24,903 bases of DNA from Arthrobacter sp. (GCA_030146405.1 JASLBS010000242.1:1-24903), one strand, 5' to 3'. Positions 14,976 through 22,463 are shown, counted from the stretch's first letter. Numbers and translations: made by a program. The notes: generated from the sequence alone by a model not told the origin.

Positions 14976-16432
14976 TGCCACTCGACGCACAATCCCACCC
15001 GAACAACGACCGCAGCGCCAGGACCTGGCCCGAGGGCTTCCTCTGGGGCTCGGCCACCGCCGCGGCGCAGGTCGAGGGCGCCAGCCACGAGGACGGCAAG
15101 GAGGACTCCGTCTGGGACGCCTTCGCACGCGTCCCCGGAGCCATCGCCCACGGCGACACCCTCAAGGACGCCGTTCAGCACTACCACCGCATGCCCCAGG
15201 ACGTCGCGATCATGAAGGACCTCGGGCTCGGCTCCTACCGCTTCTCGACGAGCTGGTCCCGCGTCCGTCCGGGCGATCGTGGTCCGAATGCGGCTGGGCT
15301 CGACTTCTACTCACGCCTCGTGGACGAACTGCTCGGTGCCGGGATCCTGCCATGGCTCACCCTGTACCACTGGGACCTGCCGCAGGCGCTCGAGGAGAAG
15401 GGCGGCTGGGCCAACCGCGACACCGCCTACCGCTTCGTGGACTACGCCACCGACGTCTACTCCGCCCTCGGGGACCGCGTGGAGCACTGGACCACGTTCA
15501 ACGAACCGTTCTGCTCCTCCCTCCTCGGCTACGCCGCCGGGGTGCACGCCCCGGGCCGGCAGGAGCCGGCCGCAGCAGTGGCCGCCATCCACCACCAGCA
15601 CCTCGCCCACGGCCTCGTCGTCGACGAACTCCGTGCCCGCGGGGCCCAGCACCTCGGAATCACGCTCAACCTGAGCAACTCGATCCCACGCGATGCGTCG
15701 GACCCCGTCGACCTCGACGCCGCCCGCCGGTTCGACTCGCTGCAGAACCGGATCTTCCTCGATCCGATCCTGCGGGGCGCCTACCCCGAGGACACCCTCG
15801 CCGACCTCGAGCAGTTCGGTATCCGGGACGTCATCCAGCCCGGGGACCTGGAGATCATCGGTACCCCGATCGACTTCCTCGGCGTCAACCATTACCACGA
15901 CGACCTCATCAGCGGACACCCGATCGACGAGGGCGGCGACGGCCACTCCGGCGGCGCCACACGACCCACGTCGTCGTGCTGGATCGGATCCGAGGACATC
16001 TCCTTCCCGAGCCGAGGACTGCCGCGCACGGCCATGAACTGGGAGGTCAACCCGGACGGCCTGCGGAAACTCCTGGTGCGTCTCGGCGAGGAGTACCCCA
16101 CACTCCCGCCGCTCTACATCACGGAGAACGGGGCGGCGTACGACGACGTCGTCAGCAGTGACGGAGCGGTGCACGACAGCGAGCGCACCCGGTTCGTCCT
16201 CGACCACATCGACGCCGTGGGTCGCGCGATCGACGAGGGGGCCGACGTCCGGGGCTACTTCGTCTGGTCACTGCTCGACAACTTCGAGTGGTCCTGGGGG
16301 TACGGCAAGCGTTTCGGCGTGGTCCGGGTGGACTACGACTCCTTCGAGCGCACGGTGAAGGACAGCGGGTTGGCGTACGCGCGGGTCATCGCCGCAGCGA
16401 CCGCACCGGCGCTGTCCCCGGCCGGCATCTGA
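14975..16432 (+). CDS. family GH1 beta-glucosidase
   Basis: 485 aa from the ATG in TAATG; the much longer open frame beginning at 14069 is shadow of the permease gene. Retaining glycosidase of family 1: F-L-W-G-S-A-T-A-A-A-Q-V-E-G at residues 22-35, the substrate-binding Y-H-W-D-L-P-Q (131-137), acid/base T-F-N-E-P with Glu177, nucleophile I-T-E-N-G with Glu384, and the aglycone-site W-S-L-L-D-N-F-E-W-S-W-G-Y near the end. Normal family length, no signal peptide, so it should cleave imported cellobiose or other beta-glucosides in the cytosol. Coupled to the permease genes and under the CebR-like operators, matching Streptomyces bglC in position. Confidence 0.95.
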   Translation: MPLDAQSHPNNDRSARTWPEGFLWGSATAAAQVEGASHEDGKEDSVWDAFARVPGAIAHGDTLKDAVQHYHRMPQDVAIMKDLGLGSYRFSTSWSRVRPGDRGPNAAGLDFYSRLVDELLGAGILPWLTLYHWDLPQALEEKGGWANRDTAYRFVDYATDVYSALGDRVEHWTTFNEPFCSSLLGYAAGVHAPGRQEPAAAVAAIHHQHLAHGLVVDELRARGAQHLGITLNLSNSIPRDASDPVDLDAARRFDSLQNRIFLDPILRGAYPEDTLADLEQFGIRDVIQPGDLEIIGTPIDFLGVNHYHDDLISGHPIDEGGDGHSGGATRPTSSCWIGSEDISFPSRGLPRTAMNWEVNPDGLRKLLVRLGEEYPTLPPLYITENGAAYDDVVSSDGAVHDSERTRFVLDHIDAVGRAIDEGADVRGYFVWSLLDNFEWSWGYGKRFGVVRVDYDSFERTVKDSGLAYARVIAAATAPALSPAGI

Positions 16433-16464
16433 CGTAGGCTTCAGCCATACTTTCGAGGCCTACG
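16433..16464 (+). promoter_or_regulatory. hairpin between beta-glucosidase stop and lacI-type start
   Basis: CGTAGGC (16433-16439) directly after the TGA stop and GCCTACG (16458-16464) two bases before the ATG are perfect inverted repeats with an 18-base loop. In mRNA this would mask the start region of the regulator gene, lowering its translation. Alternatively it is a weak terminator or part of an operator. No T run. Confidence 0.45.
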
Positions 16465-16466
16465 AG

Positions 16467-17498
16467 ATGACGGTGACGATGACGCAGGACGCAGGTGGGC
16501 CCCGGCCTGCAGCCACCCTCGAAATGGTGGCTGCCCTGGCCGGGGTCTCGCGGGCGACCGTCTCACGCGTCGTCAATGAGTCGCCGAGCGTGGACCCGGA
16601 ACTCGCGCAGTCCGTGAAGAAGGCCATCCTCGCGCTCGACTACACCCCCAACCGGGCAGCACGATCGCTGGCCAGGAGACGGGCCAATTCCGTGACGCTG
16701 GTCGTCCCGGAATCGACGTCGAAGGTCTTCGCCGATCCCTTCTTCGCATCGGTCGTGCAGGGCATCGCGCTCTACCTGACCGACACGGACTACACGCTGA
16801 ACATGGTCATCTCCTCGGAGGCGAAGCCGGAGAAGACACGCAGCTTCCTCCTCGGCGGGAACGTCGACGGTGTCCTGGTGGTGTCCCACCACAGTGGTGA
16901 CCACTCCTGGACGCATCTCTCGGGATCGCTCCCCATGGTCTTCGCCGGCAGGCCGCTGGTCGGCAGCAAGGAGAGCTACTACGTGGAGGTCGACAACGAG
17001 CAGGCCGCGTACACCATCACCCGGCAGCTGACCGACAACGGCAGGAAGCACATCGCCACGATCGCCGGCCCGCAGGACATGCCCCCGGGCATCGACCGCC
17101 TCGCGGGCTGGCGGGCCGCGGTGCAGGAAGCGGGCAGGGGTGAGGGGCTGGTCGAGGTGGGCGACTTCACGCTCGCGTCGGGGGCCCGCGCCATGCATCG
17201 GTTGCTCGACCGCGGTGCCCCGATCGACGCCGTCTTCGCCGGTAACGACCAGATGGCCGCCGGTGCCTACACCGCCATCCAGGGCCGGGGCCTGCGGATC
17301 CCGGAGGACATCGCCGTCGTCGGATTCGACGACGACTCCTTCGCGACCTCCGTGACGCCGGCGCTCACGACCGTCCACCATCCGATCGTCGAACTGGGCA
17401 AGAAGATGGCCGAGACCCTCGTGAACCTCATCGAGGGCAAGCCGGCGGACCGGGTGACCAGGATGCCGACCGCGCTCGTCATCCGCGACTCGGTCTGA
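16467..17498 (+). CDS. LacI-family transcriptional regulator (CebR-like)
   Basis: 343 aa from 16467; an in-frame ATG at 16479 is equally possible and would remove four residues. The N-terminal HTH (about 18-40) contains G-V-S-R-A-T-V-S-R-V-V-N, and Y-T-P-N-R-A-A-R-S-L-A is the hinge helix that enters the minor groove. The C-terminal sugar-binding domain ends in G-F-D-D-D-S-F-A and T-T-V-H-H-P. Repressors of this kind bind GC-centred palindromes, so the two AGAGAGCGCTCTCT sites at the head of the operon are its likely targets, with release by cellobiose or a related sugar. It is the last gene in the run rather than divergent, unlike cebR. No further copy of the box is seen upstream of it. Confidence 0.93.
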   Translation: MTVTMTQDAGGPRPAATLEMVAALAGVSRATVSRVVNESPSVDPELAQSVKKAILALDYTPNRAARSLARRRANSVTLVVPESTSKVFADPFFASVVQGIALYLTDTDYTLNMVISSEAKPEKTRSFLLGGNVDGVLVVSHHSGDHSWTHLSGSLPMVFAGRPLVGSKESYYVEVDNEQAAYTITRQLTDNGRKHIATIAGPQDMPPGIDRLAGWRAAVQEAGRGEGLVEVGDFTLASGARAMHRLLDRGAPIDAVFAGNDQMAAGAYTAIQGRGLRIPEDIAVVGFDDDSFATSVTPALTTVHHPIVELGKKMAETLVNLIEGKPADRVTRMPTALVIRDSV

Positions 17499-17609
17499 CC
17501 CGCTCGAACACACCCCTCCTGCAGTACCCTCCTGCGACAAGGCGCCGCCGTGCGCACCCGCCTGCTCCGGCGTACCCTACGGCGGTTCCAGCTCCGAAAG
17601 GCCAGTCCG

Positions 17610-18683
17610 ATGATCCCGGCTCCCATCACCTCCATCGCTCCCTCGACGGCGACGGGCCGTCCCCTCCGCTGGGGTGTCGTCGCCACGGGTTCGATCGCGG
17701 CCCGCGTGGTCCACGACCTCGCACTGCTCGACGACGCGATCCTCCAGGCCGTGAGTTCTCGGACCGAAGCATCCGCGCGGGCCTTCGCAGTGCAGTTCGG
17801 CTTCTCGTCCGCCTACTCGGACGAGGCAGGGACGACCGGCTACGAACGGCTGGTCTCGGATCCCGCGGTCGACGTGGTCTACATCGCCACACCGCACGCT
17901 CAGCACCACGCCGTCGCTCTGGCCGCGCTCAGGGCAGGGAAGCATGTGCTGTGCGAGAAGCCCCTCGCCATGGACGCGCGGCAGGCGGCGGAGCTCGCCG
18001 ACCTCGCCAGGGACCGCGGACTGTTCCTCATGGAGGCGGTCTGGACGCGGTTCCTGCCGAGCTTCCGCCGCGCCGTGGAGATTCTCCGCTCCGGCGAGAT
18101 CGGGGCCGTGCGGTGGCTGCAGGCGGACCTCGGTTTCGCTCCCGCCTTCGATCCGACGTCGAGGACGTGGGATCCGGCGGCCGGTGGCGGCGCCCTGCTG
18201 GACCTCGCGGTCTACCCGCTGACGTGGGCTCTCGGAGCTCTCGGTGAACCCGCCGACGTCGCGGCCCACGGGGTCCTCACCCCGGAGGGCATCGACCTCC
18301 AGAGCGCACTCTCCCTGACCTACGGGAACGGCGCACACGCACAGCTCATCACCTCGATCGGAGCGGACTGCCCGAGCGTGGTGACCGTCAGCGGGACCGA
18401 GGGCTGGTTGCGCTCGTCGGCCCCCCTGTTCAACCCGGCCGAACTGGTGATCCAGCCGCGCCGGGGAACGCTGCGGACGGAGCGTTTCGAGGTCTTCGGT
18501 CACGGCTTCAGCTACGAACTGCGGGAGGTCACGCGCTGCCTGCAGCACGGGCTCGTCGAAAGCCCGTTCATGACGCCGGCGGAATCGGTGCGCATGATGG
18601 AGCTCCTCGACGAGGCCCGTCGGCAGACGGGACTGCGTTACTCGAGCGACGCGGAGACCGCTACCTCATCACCCGGTGCGTAA
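17610..18683 (+). CDS. Gfo/Idh/MocA family oxidoreductase, NADP-type
   Basis: 357 aa from the ATG at 17610, which has GAAAGG nine bases upstream. An in-frame GTG at 17550 would add 20 Arg-rich residues not typical of the family. Rossmann motif W-G-V-V-A-T-G-S-I-A, second strand ending A-V-S-S-R-T, where Ser-Arg is the usual NADP-selecting pair. C-E-K-P carries catalytic Lys117. M-E-A-V-W-T-R-F-L-P and the short A-G-G-G-A-L-L-D-L-A-V-Y-P segment match the dihydrodiol dehydrogenase/glucose-fructose oxidoreductase-like branch, which oxidises sugars or diols. It follows the regulator gene by 111 bp and may be transcribed with it or separately. Substrate unknown. Confidence 0.88.
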   Translation: MIPAPITSIAPSTATGRPLRWGVVATGSIAARVVHDLALLDDAILQAVSSRTEASARAFAVQFGFSSAYSDEAGTTGYERLVSDPAVDVVYIATPHAQHHAVALAALRAGKHVLCEKPLAMDARQAAELADLARDRGLFLMEAVWTRFLPSFRRAVEILRSGEIGAVRWLQADLGFAPAFDPTSRTWDPAAGGGALLDLAVYPLTWALGALGEPADVAAHGVLTPEGIDLQSALSLTYGNGAHAQLITSIGADCPSVVTVSGTEGWLRSSAPLFNPAELVIQPRRGTLRTERFEVFGHGFSYELREVTRCLQHGLVESPFMTPAESVRMMELLDEARRQTGLRYSSDAETATSSPGA

Positions 18684-18705
18684 CCTCGTAGAAATCGAAG
18701 CGGAG

Positions 18706-18711
18706 TAGCCT
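18706..18711 (+). promoter_or_regulatory. -10 hexamer of nadE
   Basis: TAGCCT followed by six bases and the nadE ATG. It fits the TANNNT pattern for a leaderless transcript. A GGAG at 18702-18705 is too far from the start for a standard Shine-Dalgarno. Confidence 0.45.
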
Positions 18712-18717
18712 TGGGGC

Positions 18718-19542
18718 ATGCGAGAGATGCAGGCACAGATCATTGCGGACATGGGCGTTCGGCCCTCCATCGATCCGGCAGCGGAGGTCCGCAGCAGGGT
18801 CGCCTTCCTGAAGGACTATGTCCGGTCGACGGGTACCCGCGGGTTCGTCCTCGGAATCAGTGGCGGCCTCGATTCGACCCTCGCCGGGAAGCTCGCGCAA
18901 CTCGCGGTCGATGAGCTCCGCTCCGAAGGGATCGACGCCGATTTCATCGCGATGCGTCTGCCGTACAACGTCCAGAAGGACGAGGACGACGCCCAGGCAG
19001 CACTCGACTTCATCCAGCCCCGCACGTCGAAGGTGTTCAACGTGGCCCCCGCCGTCGACGGCATCCAGCAGGAGTACGCGGACACCACGGGCGAGAGCAT
19101 CTCGGACTTCACCAAGGGCAACACGAAGGCCCGTGCCCGCATGGTCGCGCAGTATGCCATCGCCGGTCAGCACGACCTCCTCGTCGTGGGCACGGATCAC
19201 GGCGCCGAGTCGGTGACGGGTTTCTTCACCAAGTTCGGCGACGGCGGTGCGGACATCCTGCCGCTCTTCGGGCTGAACAAGCGCCAGAACCGCGCCCTGC
19301 TCAAGGAGCTCGGCGCTCCTGCCGCACTGTACGAGAAGATCCCGACGGCAGACCTGCTCGATGAACTCCCGGGCCAGGCGGACGAACAGGAACTCGGTCT
19401 CACCTACGAGCAGATCGACGACTACCTCGAGGGCCGCGAGATCGACCCTGACGCAGCGACGTCGATCGAGCACCGCTACTGGATCACACGTCACAAGCGC
19501 ACGGTGCCCGTGACCATCTTCGATGCGTGGTGGCGGGACTAA
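18718..19542 (+). CDS. nadE: ammonia-dependent NAD+ synthetase
   Basis: 274 aa, the length of E. coli NadE. Converts deamido-NAD+ with ATP and ammonia to NAD+, the last step of NAD synthesis. The ATP-pyrophosphatase P-loop reads S-G-G-L-D-S at 48-53; the residue after the second Gly is Gln in E. coli NadE, as I recall, and Leu here. P-Y-N-V-Q-K-D-E-D-D, G-N-x-K-A-R-x-R-M, G-T-D-H-G-A-E and F-T-K-F-G-D-G-G-A-D are the substrate- and Mg-binding segments. There is no glutaminase (nitrilase) domain, so free ammonia is the expected nitrogen source. A second in-frame ATG at 18727 is possible. Confidence 0.96.
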   Translation: MREMQAQIIADMGVRPSIDPAAEVRSRVAFLKDYVRSTGTRGFVLGISGGLDSTLAGKLAQLAVDELRSEGIDADFIAMRLPYNVQKDEDDAQAALDFIQPRTSKVFNVAPAVDGIQQEYADTTGESISDFTKGNTKARARMVAQYAIAGQHDLLVVGTDHGAESVTGFFTKFGDGGADILPLFGLNKRQNRALLKELGAPAALYEKIPTADLLDELPGQADEQELGLTYEQIDDYLEGREIDPDAATSIEHRYWITRHKRTVPVTIFDAWWRD

Positions 19543-19555
19543 ACACCGCCATTGG

Positions 19556-19561
19556 TAACGT
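19556..19561 (+). promoter_or_regulatory. -10 hexamer of the exonuclease gene
   Basis: TAACGT, ending seven bases before the GTG at 19569, in the short gap after nadE. The spacing suggests a leaderless transcript starting at the GTG, independent of nadE read-through. Confidence 0.45.
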
Positions 19562-19568
19562 AGGGACC

Positions 19569-20378
19569 GTGAAGATCGCCACCTGGAACGTCAATTCCCT
19601 CCGTGCCCGCGCCGACCGCGTCGAAGCCTGGCTCACCAGGTCCGACGTCGATGTCCTGGCCATCCAGGAGACCAAGTGCAAGGACGAGAACTTCCCCTGG
19701 GAGTTGTTCGAGAACAGCGGTTTCGAGGTGGCACATTTCGGGTTCAGCCAGTGGAACGGTGTGGCGATCGCCTCACGGGTTGGTCTCGACGACGTCGAGC
19801 GGACCTTCCCGGACCAGCCGGCGTTCGGCAAGCCGGGGGTGGAGGCCGTGCAGGAGGCGCGCGCCATCGCCGCGACGTGCGGCGGAGTCCGGGTGTGGAG
19901 CCTGTACGTCCCGAACGGGCGCGGACTCGACGACCCCCACATGCCGTACAAGATCGAGTGGCTCGACACCCTGCGAGCACACGCGCAGGGCTGGATCACC
20001 GAGGATCCCGAGGCGCAGATCGCCCTGATGGGTGATTGGAACATCGCACCGCAGGACGAGGACGTCTGGGACATCGACCTCTTCGTCAACGGTGGTTACA
20101 CGCACGTCAGCCCTGCCGAACGCGCCGCCTTCCAGGCGTTCCTCGACTCCGGCTACACCGATGTGGCACGCCCGTACACGCCCGGTCCCGGCTCCTACAC
20201 CTACTGGGACTACAAGCAGCTGCGCTTCCCGAAGAAGGAGGGCATGCGCATCGACTTCGTGCTCGGCTCCCCCGCGCTGGCGGCCCGCGCCTCCAACGCC
20301 TTCGTGGATCGCGAGGAGCGCAAGGGCAAGGGCGCCTCGGACCACGCTCCTGTGATCGTGGAACTCGACGGGAAGTGA
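19569..20378 (+). CDS. xthA: exodeoxyribonuclease III / AP endonuclease
   Basis: 269 aa from the GTG at 19569. The frame extends back to 19527, but the conserved protein start K-I-A-T-W-N-V-N-S-L-R follows this GTG directly. Mg2+-dependent enzyme that nicks DNA at abasic sites and removes 3' blocking groups in base-excision repair. Asn7, Glu34 (Q-E-T-K), Y-V-P-N-G, G-D-W-N (the Asp and Asn of the active site) and the terminal S-D-H-A-P-V match E. coli exonuclease III in order and roughly in position. Length is the same as that enzyme (268 aa). The following gene starts on its stop codon. Confidence 0.95.
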   Translation: MKIATWNVNSLRARADRVEAWLTRSDVDVLAIQETKCKDENFPWELFENSGFEVAHFGFSQWNGVAIASRVGLDDVERTFPDQPAFGKPGVEAVQEARAIAATCGGVRVWSLYVPNGRGLDDPHMPYKIEWLDTLRAHAQGWITEDPEAQIALMGDWNIAPQDEDVWDIDLFVNGGYTHVSPAERAAFQAFLDSGYTDVARPYTPGPGSYTYWDYKQLRFPKKEGMRIDFVLGSPALAARASNAFVDREERKGKGASDHAPVIVELDGK

Positions 20379-21226
20379 GCCGGGTGGGCGGACGAATCGG
20401 CGGGCCTTTCCCGTACGTCTCCTATCTACGCGTCTACGAACCGCTCGAGGCCTTCCCCGATGCGCAGCAGCTCGTGATGATCGACCAGCGTGAGCGGGAC
20501 CGCGAGACCACCGAGGCACTCGAGCACGAGCAATCGCGCCAGCGCATCCTGCGGCCCGTCTCGGACCCGTTCCCGCACCACGAGACGGACCTCGTGCGCG
20601 TCACGCACTTCCCCGGCCCGAACGACGCCACCGCTCCCTACTACTGCCCCAACCAGCTGGCGGTCCGTACCACCCTCGCCGCGGAGTCCCTCGACCAGAG
20701 CCTGCGCGGACCCCTGATCGACGTCCTGGTGCCGGAGATAGCCCGCGAGGCGCACCAGGCGCGGTTGGATCCGGACACGTTCGCCGATTCCGTCGCGAAG
20801 CTCCACACGCGCTCGGCCACGTGGGGTGTTCCGTTCGCCTGGTTCGCGCTGATCCACGAGGACGATCTCACCGAAGTGGTGGAGGACGACGGCCGCGTGA
20901 CCACGGTGCGGGTCACCGCGAGGATCGGGGACTGCATCGACCGTGGGCGCCGCTCGGTCGCCCAGCTCGCCGTGGGAGCGCCGGAGATGGATCTTCTCGA
21001 TGAGCTCACGGAGATCGTCGAATGGCTGGAGGTGTTCCGGCGCGACGCCGTCGTGGAAGTGGACTACGGCCCGGTGGCGGACCGTGTGTTCCCCGACGAT
21101 TCACCCATGGACGTGCGACTCGGGATCGAGAGCCTGGCCGAGGCGGACATGGTGGGCGCCGCGGCGTCCTACCGCCGCCTGGCCTCCCGCTGGATCCCGA
21201 TCCGTCAGCTGGCCCGAGCCTCCTAG
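20375..21226 (+). CDS. conserved hypothetical protein coupled to xthA
   Basis: 283 aa from the GTG in the GTGA overlap with the exonuclease gene; a second in-frame GTG lies at 20384. The frame is open further upstream only as shadow. Soluble, acidic, no signal peptide or membrane segment. Landmarks are an N-terminal G-G-P-F-P-Y-V-S-Y-L-R-V-Y-E-P, a W-G-V-P-F-A-W-F motif near the middle and a C-terminal R-W-I-P-I-R-Q-L. I recall this protein type only from actinobacteria and know of no assigned function. Translational coupling to a DNA-repair gene is the only hint of context. Confidence 0.85.
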   Translation: MSRVGGRIGGPFPYVSYLRVYEPLEAFPDAQQLVMIDQRERDRETTEALEHEQSRQRILRPVSDPFPHHETDLVRVTHFPGPNDATAPYYCPNQLAVRTTLAAESLDQSLRGPLIDVLVPEIAREAHQARLDPDTFADSVAKLHTRSATWGVPFAWFALIHEDDLTEVVEDDGRVTTVRVTARIGDCIDRGRRSVAQLAVGAPEMDLLDELTEIVEWLEVFRRDAVVEVDYGPVADRVFPDDSPMDVRLGIESLAEADMVGAAASYRRLASRWIPIRQLARAS

Positions 21227-21230
21227 CGAA

Positions 21231-21253
21231 GCGGTCCTCGGACCAGGGACCGC
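21231..21253. terminator. hairpin between convergent genes
   Basis: GCGGTCC and GGACCGC pair over seven bases with a nine-base loop, four bases after the stop of the hypothetical gene. An alternative inner pairing GGTCC/GGACC is also possible. No T run, so termination is tentative. Confidence 0.4.
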
Positions 21254-21305
21254 CCGACCGTCACGGGGACGCGTTCCGGTGTTCCTCCGGCGGTGACGCC
21301 GATGG

Positions 21306-21806
21306 TCACTTGTGGGCGCAGTGCGCCTCGAGCCAGTCCTGTACGGGTGACACCGCATGGCGGAAGGCGTCCTCATCGAAGGTGCCGGGGCCCCCGGGCG
21401 GTGCTCCGATCGAGTGGGCGAGCGTGGTGAAGTCCTCGTGCAGGTCCGCGGGCACCCTGTCCCGGAGGTCCAGCATCTGCTGCTCCAGTGCCTGGAGGTC
21501 CTCCGGGGCGGACGTGGACCGCAGCGTCAGGGGGGCGAGCATGGCCGTGGTGACTCCACCGGCCACGATCACGCAGTGTTCGGAGGGATCAGCGGTGGTG
21601 GCCGCGCCCGCCTCTCCGTCACCCGGGGCGTTCTCGCGAAGCGATGTCGGTGCGGGTCCGGACGGCGTGGCGGGAGCGCTCTGCTCGGCCGGAGGGCTCG
21701 CGGGCATGCTCAGCATGGTCGCGGTGGGCTCCGCGGATCCTTGGCTGCATCCGGTGAGAACGGCGACCACCGCACAGAGGCCGGCAGCGGGATACAGGAG
21801 TTTCAC
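21306..21806 (-). CDS. small lipoprotein of unknown function
   Basis: 166 aa from the GTG at 21806, which has GAAAGG five bases upstream. The open frame continues back to 21962, but the extra 52 residues are not signal-like. The N-terminus is K-L-L-Y-P then a hydrophobic stretch and L-T-G-C, a lipobox with Cys20. A Pro/Ala/Glu-rich linker runs to about residue 75, followed by a compact domain bounded by two Cys (S-E-H-C near its start, E-A-H-C at the very end) that could form a disulfide outside the membrane. No family recognised. Convergent with the xthA-linked gene. Confidence 0.78.
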   Translation of the reverse strand: MKLLYPAAGLCAVVAVLTGCSQGSAEPTATMLSMPASPPAEQSAPATPSGPAPTSLRENAPGDGEAGAATTADPSEHCVIVAGGVTTAMLAPLTLRSTSAPEDLQALEQQMLDLRDRVPADLHEDFTTLAHSIGAPPGGPGTFDEDAFRHAVSPVQDWLEAHCAHK

Positions 21807-22025
21807 TGGGGCCTTTCTCGTCTCGGTTCGAAGCCGGTGGTTGAACGCATGAACTCCGCAGCACTCTCCCGGCTTCCCGGCGGAAGGATGGTGCCGGGCC
21901 CCGCTCGGCGCGAAGCCGGCGGGCTTCGTCCGCCCGTACCCTTCGTGCGACGGGCACTGCACCCGGTGGAGCCGTCGAGATCCTACGGCCCGAACCCCGG
22001 TGTTTGCTGGGAACCGACGATCCGC

Positions 22026-22077
22026 GGGAACCCGGTGAGAAGCCGGCCACTGCCTCCGCGCGCCCGGTGCGGAGGCA
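22026..22077 (+). promoter_or_regulatory. cobalamin-riboswitch-like core, orphan or remnant
   Basis: On the plus strand GGGAA (22026-22030) is followed after one base by CCGG, loop TGAGAAG, CCGG (22032-22046), then ACTGCC-T-CCGC (22049-22059). The B12-element core has GGGAA, a four-bp stem whose loop reads TGNNAAN, then a C-T-G-C-C-C-C-G-C-like segment; spacing and loop agree. The next stem, TGCCTCCGC/GCGGAGGCA, is nine bp, longer than usual. I cannot find the conserved 3' box (AGYC...GGAGACC.GCC), and no gene follows on the plus strand, where the tRNA genes lie antisense. So this is either a decayed element, a riboswitch-controlled small RNA ending at 22142, or a chance match. Confidence 0.35.
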
Positions 22078-22108
22078 CGAGCTCAGGGCAGCTCCGCGGC
22101 CACACGAA

Positions 22109-22142
22109 AAAACCCCGCGTTCCGTAGGAACTGCGGGGTTTT
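22109..22142 (-). terminator. intrinsic terminator of the tRNA cluster
   Basis: AAAACCCCGC and GCGGGGTTTT pair over ten bases, extended inward by GTTCC/GGAAC with one bulged base and a three-base loop. Read on the minus strand the stem runs into six T residues (22107-22112), only seven bases beyond the 3' end of tRNA-Phe. It could also stop plus-strand transcripts, with four T residues there. Confidence 0.9.
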
Positions 22143-22148
22143 CAGCGG

Positions 22149-22221
22149 TGGCTCCGACCGGCGTCGATCCGGTGACCTCTCGATTTTCAGTCGAACGCTC
22201 TACCAACTGAGCTACAGAGCC
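22149..22221 (-). tRNA. tRNA-Phe (anticodon GAA)
   Basis: 73 nt on the minus strand. Acceptor stem GGCTCTG/CGGAGCC with discriminator A, D arm AGCTCAGTTGGTAGAGC, anticodon loop CTGAAAA giving GAA, T arm with GATCGACGCC. CCA is not encoded. Last of three tRNA genes before the terminator. The T loop reads GATCGAC rather than TTCGAAT, a variant also seen in other high-GC tRNA-Phe genes. Confidence 0.95.
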
Positions 22222-22290
22222 TTGCGATCATCCACTCGATGATCACCGTATCCAGCCCGGCCGGATCCTCGAGGAAACCTGCCGCCTGAG

Positions 22291-22364
22291 CGACCCTGAC
22301 GGGACTTGAACCCGCGACCTCCGCCGTGACAGGGCGGCGCGCTAACCAACTGCGCTACAGGGCC
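22291..22364 (-). tRNA. tRNA-Asp (anticodon GTC)
   Basis: 74 nt on the minus strand. Acceptor GGCCCTG/CAGGGTC with a G-U wobble at the second pair and discriminator G, D arm beginning AGCGCAGTTGG, anticodon loop CTGTCAC giving GTC, T arm with GGGTTCAAGTCCC. CCA is not encoded. Lies 69 bp upstream of tRNA-Phe, probably on the same transcript. Confidence 0.95.
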
Positions 22365-22463
22365 TTGCTGTACTTCTCTTACTGATCTTGCATTTTTCGC
22401 AAGAGCTTCAGCCTACCAGCACTTTTCGGTGCCGTTGACCGCCCCCTGAGGGCCTCTCCTGCG

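Larger units (their letters stand above)
21807..22148. other. 342-bp gene-free, hairpin-rich stretch
   Basis: No credible protein gene on either strand. It holds several plus-strand stem-loops: CGAAGCC/GGCTTCG (21911-21928), GCCCGT/ACGGGC (21932-21955), GCCGT/ACGGC (21971-21989), the riboswitch-like core (22026-22077) and the terminator hairpin (22109-22142). Upstream elements of the lipoprotein gene must lie at its left end on the minus strand. The density of stems suggests a structured RNA, though GC-rich DNA forms such stems easily. Confidence 0.5.

Noticed and set aside
18301..18316. AGAGCGCACTCTC, resembling a third LacI operator
   Set aside because: The palindrome is broken by an extra A at the centre and it lies well inside the Gfo/Idh coding sequence.
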